64,000 nt of DNA from Phlebiopsis flavidoalba. Its lineage: Eukaryota > Basidiomycota > Agaricomycetes > Polyporales > Phanerochaetaceae. The stretch is taken from contig JAOCPU010000024.1 in assembly GCA_035772785.1 (NCBI GenBank), positions 124,001 through 188,000 of the forward strand, read 5' to 3'. Position 1 is the stretch's first letter, and each line of letters begins with the position of its first letter. Below the pieces are notes generated by a model. That model searched no databases. It was given only the letters and a program-made list of their open reading frames with translations, and was not told the DNA's origin. The position numbers and the translations under genes are program-made. Shown here piece by piece: positions 46,606 to 57,243 of this stretch.

Positions 46606-49504
46606 TAGCCTGGTGTGCCGAGGGGATGATCGCCGCCGTGCGGTGTAAATGCGAGACACGCCCCTGTTTGGTGTTCGTAGCGTCGCCATGTCTGCGCGCA
46701 CGCAGGGTAGGGGCCCTTCGCTGGGCGAGGACAAATGTTAGTCAAGCTAGGGCGTGATCCGCAGGCCCCATATCAATGCGCACTTCCGCCCACGCAGTGC
46801 GCGCCCTGCGCGCTGCTGTTTGGGCGATCGATCCAGGGCTTGCTGGGGCAGGCTGGGAGCTCGCGGGTCGCGTCCCGCGGACCCATGCGCGCGGCTGAGG
46901 AGCTCTGCTTCACTGTGCGGTGGCTTTGCGGTGCATTTGTAGACGCCACTGAAGGTATTTTCGCGTCACGGCAGGATCTGGCGTCGTGCATCTACTCGAA
47001 GGGCGAGCCAAACCGTGATGGGTCCGCGCGAAGCTGGGGCTTGCCTGGGACATAGAAACGGTGCAGAGGACGTCTATAATTGCGGCAGTAAATTGCTAAG
47101 CTTTTCTGTAACAATATGACGTCGCGCGCCGAGACGAGGCGAAAGCAAAATGATTCAAGAATATATCAAAGATGACATGACGGGACCCATATAGATGGGG
47201 CGAACTCGGCTTGTGGAGTTCGGCGCACCTTCGGCCGCCGCCGCGACGACCCTGCACAGAGGGGGCTGTGGTCAGCGTGCAACGAGCGCGCAGCGCAGGC
47301 GCAGCACGGCTTCGGTGTTCTTTCCTGTCGAAAGATGGAACAGGAAACAGAAGTCTACGGCGGGGATCGTGGCGCCAGAGGGCCCGCGGTGGCGATCGGG
47401 CGGTTGACCGGGGTACGGGGCGTGGTTGGCAGGCGCGAGAGCCGTCCGTGGGGCGCTTTGGTCATGGCACTGACGGGCTGGACGGTTACTAGGAACGGCG
47501 CGAGGCGTGCGAGGGGCAACGCTGGGGTGGCGTGGAGGCGACCCTGACAGAAGAAAGAGCCGCAGTGGGAGTAGTCTCTATAGCCTCTGTCCTGCGGTCT
47601 GCAGTGCATTTGTAAAACGGCTAGGTTTTGCTGACTATCCTGGCGTATGTTTTTTGCGCGCGGGGGGGGTTTAGCGGGAGATCAAAATGAATAGGCATGG
47701 CTACCCTGGACGCGTCTTTTCTGGACGCGGGCGCGGCACTTTCCTCTGCAAATGTGTAAGGCCTAGGGGTATGTTTAGGATTTGTGGCGCTTGGCATCGT
47801 AGTTCGCCGGCGCGTGTGTATATTGTTTTGAGAAGCCATGGACATGTGTCAACGATGGTTACATGAAGTTGGTGGAGCCGCCCGAACACAGACACTGATA
47901 CAGAAAACATTCTTCGATATCGAGGGCGGGCACGGCGCGTGCGAGGTTCGCGTTCCTTGATGTCATGCGCGGGCGGGGGTAAGGGCGTGCCAGGTAAAGG
48001 CAAGAGGAGGCGCGGATAGCCGAGGAATCGCCTCTCGAAGAATCATACACCATAGGTAGAGTAGCAAAACCAGGAGAGTGCGTTCTCCCGCGAGAGGACC
48101 CCGGCTGTGTTCGTGGATGTCTAAGAAGTCTGAAATCCATAGAATGGATTATTTCAGGGCGCTATCCGGACGTGCGTAGGCGCCTATTTTTCCCCTGACA
48201 ACTATTGGCCAAGTAAGTCGAACAGCTTGGAAATTGGTGTAGGGGACGCACCTTGGGTCAGTCTGACTCTGGCCAAACGGCTCCTCGCCACGAAACAATC
48301 CAAAGAGAGACACAAATAAACCAAATTTTTGAAAAAGAACCTGGCCCGTCTTTTTACTCTGGAAAACCGCTTGTTCGCTCTGCATTCCGGGGGATGCAGC
48401 TATAGCCGTCAAGTCGAGTGGGTGTGAATAGTCTGACTGTGAGCGTTCTAGCGTTTGAAGGCCTGCACTGCAATGCAAAGACAGACAGGTTCTCGAGTGA
48501 AGCGCGTTCGGGGATAGTAGCCGGGGTCCTGTCAGTGTCTCCTCGCGAGGCGCCTCGCGAGCAAAGGCACCGCGGGCTGGCTGGAAGAGATGAGTCGAAG
48601 CAGGTCGAAGGCCTGAGGAACGTCCCGAGACGAGGCCACATGGGGAGAACGATCGCAGCGAACGCGGGGCCCTGGACGGCAGGAGACAGCTTTGCCAATG
48701 TTAATTATACGATCGAGCTCAGTGGGAGATTACAGTGCCAACTATATCGTGTATCAGATGTCTCTGCTCCCTTGGAGGTGATCGCCTCGAATTTGAACGA
48801 GCTGTGCGGTATGTTTGGACGCAGTGGGGAGTTATCTGGTATGGAGGACGTAATATCGCGCGGGGTCAGCCGTGCTGCTGCGGACAACTGCCTTTGCTCG
48901 GCCAGTCCTCGGCGTGGTGGCCATGTTCGGATAGGGCAAAATGCCCAGGCTGCGCGGTCATGGGCACGCGTTCCTGCTGCGACTTGGCTCGCGATAGCAC
49001 GACCGAGGCTGCGTCTGTGCGAACGTGATTGCAGAGGAAAAATATTAGAGGAGGCGTGCCATCACCTGCGGAACTTGCGGGGGTCTGTGGCCTGGGCCGC
49101 GCTGCTATAATTGCACGGACAGGCGCTGACTCTCGGTTTACCTCTGTCCTGCTCGTTTTGTTTGTGGTGCTCAATGGGCATTCAGGTTCTGGCGGCGATA
49201 TAACAGATGCAGTCGAGGGTTCTGTGTGCGTCAGACCTGAGAGCTGTGCTCGCGTGCACGAAAATCACAGAGGAGTGATGGGAGGGATCTGAGAACCGAA
49301 TCTGAGCGCAATAGATGGGACACCTATCCCCCCTTTCGTTCCAACACCCCTCCCCGCGTAATAAAAAGTCCCGCAGGCGTCCTCTTCGCCTCTTCCCTCG
49401 ACCACCCCCCCACATCACTCAAAGTGTCCCCGACCAGTGTCCCGACCCGCGCCGCCCCTGTCGCCGGCCTCGACGTCCGCCCTCACAACCACAACGCCTC
49501 TGCT
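46606..49504. other. GC-rich stretch with chance-like frames, nothing identified
   Basis: About 2.9 kb between two better-supported genes. The longest uninterrupted frame (48418-49110, plus, 230 codons) has no start at an ATG near its beginning, no recognisable motif and no splice context. Other frames overlap on both strands as expected of GC-rich DNA. The part before 49505 is C/T-rich (49320-49420) and probably the leader of the bZIP gene. Confidence 0.4.
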
Positions 49505-51659
49505 ATGAAATCCTCACGACCGCCTGTTAATACCTACTCAAACGCCCCGCCTATAATCATGAACGTTATACAACCACTCAATATGTCACATCTCATCCAC
49601 AGCGACGGCCCGCTCTCAAAGCCTCTCGGTGCAAGACTGGGACCACACCAGCATTACTCCGCCCAACGAGCCTCGAGTTCCCACCCTCGCTGCACTACGG
49701 CTACCACCCCGCGCCTCTCGTCCCCCACGCGTTTCGGTTGGTTCGACAAGCTCGGGCTCGCCGCTCCACGTCTCGCGCGTCCGTCCCTCCGCGGCCGCAT
49801 GAGCCCCGACGAGCTCGACCACGACCACGCAGCTCTGCCTGCCGACGCACCAGGTGTTCGACCATGTCGTACGCGCCCTCGCCCGAGGTCTTTTTTCCTC
49901 GCCTGCGTCGTCCATCGCACGAGTCCCTGCCGCCTGTGCAGCACCACCAGCAGCAATTCCGAGCCTCGTGCCCTGCAAGCGGTCCTCGAGCGTCACGCCG
50001 TCGGCCTCCAAGAAGCCTCGTGCGGCCGTAAGCACAAAGGACTTTATCCCGCCGGATGTCTCTGGATTGAGCAAACAGCGAGGCGCGCCTTGTCAGGAAT
50101 CGCGCTGCAGCCTTCCTTAGAAGCCGGCAGAGGAAACGGGAAGAGTTTGAGAACATGGAGCAGTGAGTATCTCGCTTTCGTACACCCCCTGCTCGTCGTG
50201 TTGGGCCCTCGCGGCGCCGCGGTCGCCGTCCTGACCCGCGCGCTTAATCTTTTTGCCCCTCGGCGTCAACCGGGTGTCGTCTCCATCTTCCATCTCTGGG
50301 GTCCATCCCGCCACTTCCACAGCCAGTAGAGGTTGTTCGGAGATGGCTGATGCGGGAACTGTTGGCATGGTCAGGTTTCACTGACATCCGACCACGGCGC
50401 GTGGGGTGCTCTGACACGATTTTGCCCGCTTGTGATCTATCCTTGAGAGGCAGAACGCTGATTGCATCTGATCGTGCTTTTGCAGGCGTGTTGCGGAGTT
50501 GGAGCAGGAGAACGCCCGGCTGCTTGCCCTCGGGCGCAGAGCGGCGTCGCGCCAAAGGAAGAGGCGAGCGACGACGAGCTCCTGTCGGAAGTCGAGCAGC
50601 TGCGTGCCCAGCTGGCTGCTGCACAACAGCGGGAGCAGGAGCTTAGCGAAGCGCTGTCGCGCAATGCCACACCGGCCTCGGTCATCGACAACGTCAAGTC
50701 CGAGGTCATCGAACCATCTCTCATTCCCCTACGCAACCCTTCCCAGATGCTCAGAACCAAGAGCAGTGCAAGTCTCGGCCTCATGGTAAGCTCGTTGCTT
50801 AGCTCGCTTGTTTATCGCCTGCCTCGTACTTATTTTCATGCCCATTATTAGGTACTGCTCTGCGCTCTTCAAAGCCCAACGCTTCTCTCGCTTCCCACAC
50901 ACTCGGGCCAGTCTAACTCAGACGGGTCCGATTTAACCACGACTGTCCAACTGCCGATTTCGAACCTCGAATGTTATGCAGGCCTCCTGCGTCCTCCGCC
51001 GCCTTTATCGACATGAACTCGCGTTGTGTCCGGCGGACACATTGAGTGGCTCTTAGCTCACATCCCCCGTACCAGGCTCGGGTCATGGACCTCGGACATT
51101 GACACGCCTACGGCCCGGCATCAGCGACCTCGAACGCCGTGAACCCTGCCTCGCCTCAAGAAGCTCGAGTTCGTTCGACGCGGACTCGGAAGCGCTCGTC
51201 CTGAGCGGCCTCGACATCCTCCTTCGACGCGACGCCCTCGCAGGACGTGCAAGATCCGCGTGCGCATAAAAACCACCCGCCGTCCGCCCCAGTCCGATCC
51301 TCGTCCGACACGCAGGTCCCGTCTCCGACGACAGACCACGTTCGATGTGGGGGCGGCATGCGACATGGGCAGCGCCGCGGCTGGTCCCCGGCAGCTACGG
51401 GCAGCGCGGACGCCGACCCGTTCCTGGTGCGTCGGAGGCGACTACGGCATGGCCATCGTGGCCCGTTCGCGGTTGATCCTCTAGGTGCCGCTGCGCACCA
51501 AAATATCGTCGCGGTCTACCAGCAGCAGACGTACGACTATGACGGCAGCTTCGTGTTTCTTCTTCCACCGCAGGCCCACCGCGACGGGTGCGGATAGCGC
51601 TCAAGAGCATGCCGGGTGAGGGTCGCGAGGGCGGTGAGTGGGAGGTCCAGCTGTGTTGA
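49505..51659 (+). CDS. bZIP transcription factor
   Basis: The ATG at 49505 opens MKSSRPPVNTYSNAPPIIMN and a Ser/Pro/Thr-rich region of about 150 residues. The DNA-binding part reads TKDFIPPDVSGLSK (50036-50077), then after a one-base slip RLV.NRAAAF.SRQRKREEFE (50085-50150, basic region with the N..AA..SR/RQRKR pattern), ending at a donor GTGAGT near 50162. After an intron of about 320 bases the leucine zipper starts with RVAELEQENARLLAL (50486), followed by EVEQLRAQLAAAQQREQELS (50598). A linker, SVIDNVKSEVIEPSLIPLRN, precedes another intron at 50785-50851. The C-terminus is Gly/Ser/Pro-rich and ends RRVRIALKSMPGEGREGGEW followed by EVQLC and TGA at 51657-51659. Target genes are unknown. It sits inside the inverted-repeat block. 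Confidence 0.85.
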
Positions 51660-53505
51660 TCTCGGTGCTGCGAGAAGTCGTCTCTTCTCTCTTGGGTGGT
51701 TTTTCGGTTGGTTTTGTCGTTGTTGTTTTCGAAGCCGTAGACGGCACCTCTATTTTTGGACTGGATTGTGATTGGCTTTCTATTTCAACTCTTCTTTTTA
51801 CCTTTCCACCCTTTCCTGCCACCCACAAAGTTTTATGCAATCTATAAAGGATTTGAAACTCTCTTTGCGCGGTGGCCGCAAGGGGCTTTGTTTTCCCCCC
51901 GTCGCGGCCGCAGGCGTCGGTCGTTACACCTACAAAGACAAAGCCCCCCTGTTATGATTAAAGCTCCCTCCGGAACCGTATTGTATCTCTTCTCCTATAC
52001 ATTTGCTAGCTAATGGCTGTGCGCCCATATCGCTCATCGCCATCCAAACTACAGTTTACTATGCACCGTCTACCGATTTGGCCTTCATTACTCCCTATGC
52101 GTTCAAGTTTCGCGTACTTTGTTTTGGTCCCTCCCCCATTCAGCGTCTCGGTCGTATACGGCAAAAAGTAATGTAGCAACTTTGTCGAAGACTCGGTGTC
52201 ATCAACATACAGCTCCTATAGACTCACCGCCGTTGCTCGTGTAATTCGGTTTAGCAATTAGAGACCGAGCGTAAACTTCTGCCTCGGCGTTGTGAGCCTC
52301 GTGGTGATTTTCATTACAATGGCTAGCGATATTCGACCTCAGGGCTCGATTTACGCCCACTGGACGAGTCTACGTGATGTTGAGATCCGGAGTAGTAGAA
52401 GCTCGCTATTGCTATTAAACGCAGCTAACCCCGCACTCGCCGCGGTCCTCGTGGCTCGCCAAACACCCCAATCCCCATATCCCAATACGCACATTGGCGC
52501 AAATATTATGTACGGCACCGCACGCGAGGTACGTTTCCCAACCCTTCTCAATCGACCCCCTGTACCCAGACCATGCTCACACGGCCTCGGGCATCGCCCT
52601 CGTCGCGCGTACGCAGGCTCGCGTCGCGCACCGAACAATGGACTGGCAGGAGCACGACGATCATGCAGCAGCATGTCAGCGCAACCCATCTCACCCTCGT
52701 CCGCATCGCGTCCCGCTCCCTGGGCTCGATCGTATCGCGCCATCTACACTCGCCCAGCACCGCGCTAGCCATAGACGGCGAGGGATGTTAATAAAGCTTA
52801 ACTTGCGCGCGCGCGACGCGTCCCCCGCGTTCGACGCGCCGCATCGGCCGTGCGCGCGCGGGGTCGGTCGCGCTTCGATCGCGCGAGGCGGCTGTGAGGA
52901 CATTTTTTGGGGTGGGATGCCACCCCACGGGTGCTGAAGACTGCCGAGGAGCGTGATTGTTGGGGCGTGGCTGGCGGGAAGTCAGGACGGCGGTCGAGGG
53001 GGTGTGCGCCGGCGCTGGAGCTAGCTTGTACACTCTCCACGAGGTAAAGGCGGTGAAGCTCGACACGCGAGCCAAGGGAAAGGTTCACGGCGTGTGCCTT
53101 TTTTATCGGGCAGTAAGACAAGGTCCATTGGATCTACCTATTGACGGAAGGCGGCAGAAGGGTCAGTGGCTACTTTGATTCAAGGGGTAGTGACTGGCAC
53201 CTTCTAGAAGATAGGCCGGGCAGTTTGAAACTTCGCGAGTAGATAAAGTCCAGAATTACCTCGTCGAATATTCTGCAGAGCAGTGAGTCGTCTGTGGTGG
53301 GGCTGAACCGTCACATGTCAAAAGCCAGCGGACGCAGACGCCCGCCAGATGAGAAGAGGCGCACTCATATTCGCGGAATACGTAGTGTAAGAAATAAAGA
53401 GAGTGGAGTAAGGAAACTATCAGGATCTGCGTCTTAATCTCGTGGTGGATGAACCTAGTATAGTCAGTGCTGAGGACGGAGAGTGGTCAGAGCGTAAAGT
53501 AATCA
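51660..53505. other. 3' flank of the bZIP gene and unassigned frames
   Basis: To about 52290 the sequence is AT-rich and empty. Between 52292 and 52940 several overlapping frames occur on both strands, for example a plus frame starting MASDIRPQGSIYAHWTSLRD (52319), but none shows a known domain. 52790-52890 is extremely CG-rich (GCGCGCGCGACGCG). 53200-53500 is empty. Confidence 0.35.
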
Positions 53506-53512
53506 ACACAAA

Positions 53513-53890
53513 TTTAAGGTGCGTGTTGGTTTCAACCTCGAGCCGCCATTACGGGCCCGAGGTTTTACTCGTCCCGAGGCCCACGAAGAGGACCGCACCA
53601 GGACAGTTGCCGCCGACGTCGACCTCAACAGCGACTGCCCTCCCTCGGGGTGAAAGAGACCCACCTTTCGACCACGTTACGGTCTTCATCGCACGCAGTA
53701 CCAGACCATACCGCACTCGAAGATGAAGAGAATACACACCGGATATTTACAATGTTTTGAATTCGCCGCCGCGGCCAGCCCTTTCCCAGAACCAACGACC
53801 TCGAGAGCGAGGAAAGGTTCGGCCTTACTGGTCACGTTCCCCCCTCAGTCCGATGAACAGGGGCGGACGCAGGCTGCCTAGCGCATGAGT
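53513..53890 (-). CDS. Unknown gene, leftward from repeat-arm promoter (right copy)
   Basis: Counterpart of the frame at 41520-41890. One minus frame reads VEVDVGGNCPGAVLFVGLGT (53613-53554); others carry YSLHLR and VVERWVSFTPEG pieces. Slightly different indels from the left copy let each copy show parts hidden in the other, which supports a shared coding sequence. No family recognised. Confidence 0.35.
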
Positions 53891-54019
53891 GGCTGTGAAA
53901 GGTACTCGGTGAGTACGACTTAGGTCGTGAACGATGAGTGGGGAGCTTACTCTGGGGGACAAAGGTGCTTGTACCGTCGGCGACTGGGAGAGCTCGAGAG
54001 GCGAGCCAGAGGTGCGTTC

Positions 54020-54295
54020 TTATAACCTCGGAGGGCGCGGGCCAGCGCTAGACGTCACGTTCTCGGCTTGTTGATTCGTTTTCAACAAACCGCGTGCCGA
54101 GGAAATCAAACATACCCCGTTTGGGCGAACAAGTGGCGTGCGGCGAAGCGCGGCAAGCCCGACATGACCGCTTTGGGACGCGCGCCTACGCAGACAGCCT
54201 CTCTGATTGGCTGACGCGCGCTCCCACGTGACTCCTCGACGGCTCGTCGATGTCTTCGAAGAGCTGACTGCTGGCCCACAAAGGGATATAAACCC
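54020..54295. promoter_or_regulatory. Divergent promoter of the right repeat arm
   Basis: Inverted counterpart of 41100-41385. GTTATAAGAACG is read on the minus strand near 54027-54016, ATTGG (CCAAT on the minus strand) is at 54206-54210, CACGTG at 54225-54230 and TATAAA on the plus strand at 54287-54292. Confidence 0.6.
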
Positions 54296-54299
54296 CCTC

Positions 54300-54975
54300 C
54301 GCGCCAGCTCTGTATTCCGCCCATCGACGCCTCTCACACCACCTCCCTCTTTCCCTCTTGACCCACTTCCTCATTCCTCCTTCCCCTCCACATATCCATC
54401 CAAAAACCTCACTCCCTGAGGCCTTTCCTTCTCTCCTTCTTGACACATTGCGACTGCCATATCCCTTTCTAGCCGGACTCCCGAGTTCCACTCCAAAACC
54501 TGCACATCGTCCTCCGCCGTGTTCCACGTTGCGTTCGAGTGGAAATGATTGTGCAGGGGAGTGCGCCACGACCTAACACGTAATATACGTAGGCCCCCGG
54601 ATCGTGGTCACCGGGTTATTATGTCCGAATGGCCGGGGACGGTTCATGGCGGTGGCGAGTTTCAAAGTCTCGGTGAACCATTCTGGCCAACTTGCAGTGC
54701 TTGGTTGCGTGTGTCGTGTGTGCGATGTACACCATTGCACCCGTTGCCCAGTTCGGCTTAAGTGTTGGCTCTGGGGGCGAGGGCGTACGCACCATGCGCA
54801 TCGCGGCCTTCTAAGACGCCGCGTGTTGTCAGCTACAAGCCCCTTCGAGAGCAAGACTGTGCATTCGAGACTCAAGTGTAGGCGTGAGCGTGGAGATTGG
54901 AGAGTGGGATGGAAAGTGGGGATGGAGAAGGGGGGTGGAGCGGATAGCGTTTTGAGGAGAGAGGATCCGTAGGAT
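54300..54975 (+). CDS. Unknown gene, rightward from repeat-arm promoter (right copy)
   Basis: Counterpart of 40500-41100. A C/T-rich leader (54330-54420) is followed by HDLTRNI (54566), then frames with KTP..VVSYKPLREQD (near 54810-54862) and a Gly/Trp-rich stretch (RLESGMESGDGEGG). The first coding-like part, FHVAFEWK near 54524, may include the start region. No family recognised; frames broken. Confidence 0.3.
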
Positions 54976-55140
54976 ATATCATTGAGCATGTTGACTGGGG
55001 CGGGTGTTACTCGAAGGCGGGGGCGTTGTAAGAATCGTCCGGACGCGGACCTTTTCGTGGTCTTCGAGATAAGTAGTCCTCGAGGCTTCTAGGCCACGAT
55101 GGTGAAACCAACTCGCGTCGAAACTATAAAGATGAATACG

Positions 55141-57240
55141 TTGACAGCTTGGGAACGCTTTGAATGCATGTAGTGAGTACGGGCCCCGCTCTTGCCGAAG
55201 CCGGGGTCGTAAGCATGTGCCCGACATGTGGTTCGGTCTGCGCACGTTGCTCACCTTATCAGCTAAGAGACGGAAACCTGAGAGAGGGGTTGCACAGGGT
55301 TGCAGCAGCCGCTAGGATGTGTTTTTTGACATCATCACGTTTTTGAAACGAAAGGACGGTTGTCGACTAGTGTCGACTTCTGTCCAGTTTGTGAGGGGGT
55401 CGATGAGATGATCGCATCTAAATCAGCTCGGTAGAGCTTCCGAAGAGTTAATGTTGTGGGCTGCAACTTCGTCTATCATGCACTGGTTGATCGGGCAACC
55501 GTGGCCAATAGGTCGCATCCTGTCCGCGCTGGGTAACCCCGACGTATTCGCTAGTCATAGCTGCCTAGCCACCTGCGGGAGGGATGCTGGAGAGTTGTCA
55601 AGCAATGGGTGAGTCTGCGTAGGTGACAACGTTTTGGCCATCGACTCACACGCCAGATGCTAACCGATCTTTTGATAGCAATGTATCGGCTTAGAATTGT
55701 TTTAGCTTTTCAGAACAGGATGTCATTCATCTTGACCCACTCCCCATCGGACGGTTCGGACACTGTGCATTGCAAAGGGTTGGAGATGGTGCGCATGGCC
55801 AATGCATCGACTATCGCATTCCGGCAGGTTAGTGCGTTCACAGTTTCTACTAGAACTATGGTCTCACTTAACAGAGCGACTCGTCCAGCTGCGTGTTACA
55901 CCCCGCCCTCCTCCAGCAGAAATCAACCCTACTTCCTCATCCAACAAAGTTCGTAATGAGCCAGGATACCGCGTGAGTGTCTCGATTGAGATATGAGCCA
56001 ACAGCTGAGTCCCTGTTTCTTTAGAGAAAGAACTTGCTCAATACATAGATGACTAAGTTCTTCCGTCGAACCGGTCTGTATGTATTATTTTTTTCTCCAT
56101 ACTCCTGCTTAAAGTCACAGGGAAGACCTACTGCTGGTAGTCAAGTTAGACTAGACACAACTCACGCAGCGGTTGTAGATCGTGAGAATGTAAAGGTCCA
56201 AGACATTATCTATTCTTTGCTTTTTGAGTTACTTATATGTATCAGTCACTGGATGTACCCTCCATAATACGTATCATATAAAATACACACCGACGTATTG
56301 CAAAACTTCGATGTCTTATGGGGGAAGGGGGGTTGTTAACGCATGATTATCGGTTATAGGAGCAACCACTTGTTCCTCCTTGTCACACTGAAGAAGTCCA
56401 TCACATTGAGACATCCTTGTAAGACCTAGAGATAGTCTGCCATGGATCATATGACTACATTTGAAAAACAGTCACAGTGACACATTCCGACTCGACGAGC
56501 GTTCGACGACAACGGCTTCACAAGGCTCTCCGCTCAGTCGAATGATCAACATCGAAACGACGAGCTTTCATTTGTCCGCGGGTCTGATAGTGTTTTCTGG
56601 TGACTCAAAAGTGCCGCGCCACCACAATTTCTGAATATCAAAGTGTTTCATCCGACCCTCTATGTAATACCAGTAAGAGTGGGCCGCGTACTAAGTTACG
56701 GCACCTTGCATGCTTGAGCAGACTATTTCAATTCTCCAAATGATGCTTTGCCTTCTGACTTGCCATAGCGACGAGATTACGTTTCCCCGGTGATCGCGGT
56801 ATTGTTCGGGGTAGCCAGATACCATCAACACATGTAACTATGCTTGCTTGCGACATCTCTAGCAGTTGGACATGCTGGTCAAAGTAGATACGTGAAAGAT
56901 CGTCAGGTTGCTGTGATAGCACGAGCTCTCAGTTCTTAATGCCAGTTTGGGCCTCTTCACCCTGTTCTGTATCCAGATGACCTTGATCCCATTCCGTCCT
57001 GTCCGATTTGCGCGATGTGAGACTTGTGTTTAACCATGTACGACTAGCCTTGGTTCAAAAATGTCAGACCAGACAAGGTTGAGCTGTCAAGAGGGTGTGT
57101 AAGTTGTTAACCAAAACAAATAGGGACGCGAGACGTTGTGGGACTCGCGACTACTCGCGAGCGATCGTCACAGCCCCATAATCTGTCTCAAAGCGGACAA
57201 GCGGTGCGCTTGTTGTTATGCACCTATGACGTGCCGCTCG
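55141..57240. other. Gene-poor stretch, nothing identified
   Basis: AT-rich, short frames only. A plus frame at 55657-55956 is Ser/Thr/Arg-rich without motif. GCTCGGTAGAGC near 55427 recalls a tRNA A box but no full tRNA can be folded. A run of G (56324-56333) is present. Confidence 0.4.
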
Positions 57241-57243
57241 CCA

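Larger units (their letters stand above)
53510..55140 (-). repeat. Right arm of the large inverted repeat (about 1.6 kb)
   Basis: Reverse-complement copy of 40270-41890. Its inner end is at about 53510-53520 (AAGGTGCGTGTTGGTTTCAA) and its outer end near 55140, past CGACGCGAGTTGG read on the minus strand. Compared with the left arm, differences in the promoter-proximal part are chiefly single-base indels, while 54570-54980 against 40900-40380 also has substitutions and small gaps. Confidence 0.85.

Noticed and set aside
48418..49110. 230-codon uninterrupted plus frame
   Set aside because: Not called as a gene: no ATG at its beginning, no motif, composition as expected of GC-rich noncoding DNA.
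55420..55500. tRNA-like sequence with GCTCGGTAGAGC
   Set aside because: No acceptor stem, anticodon arm or B box can be matched around it.
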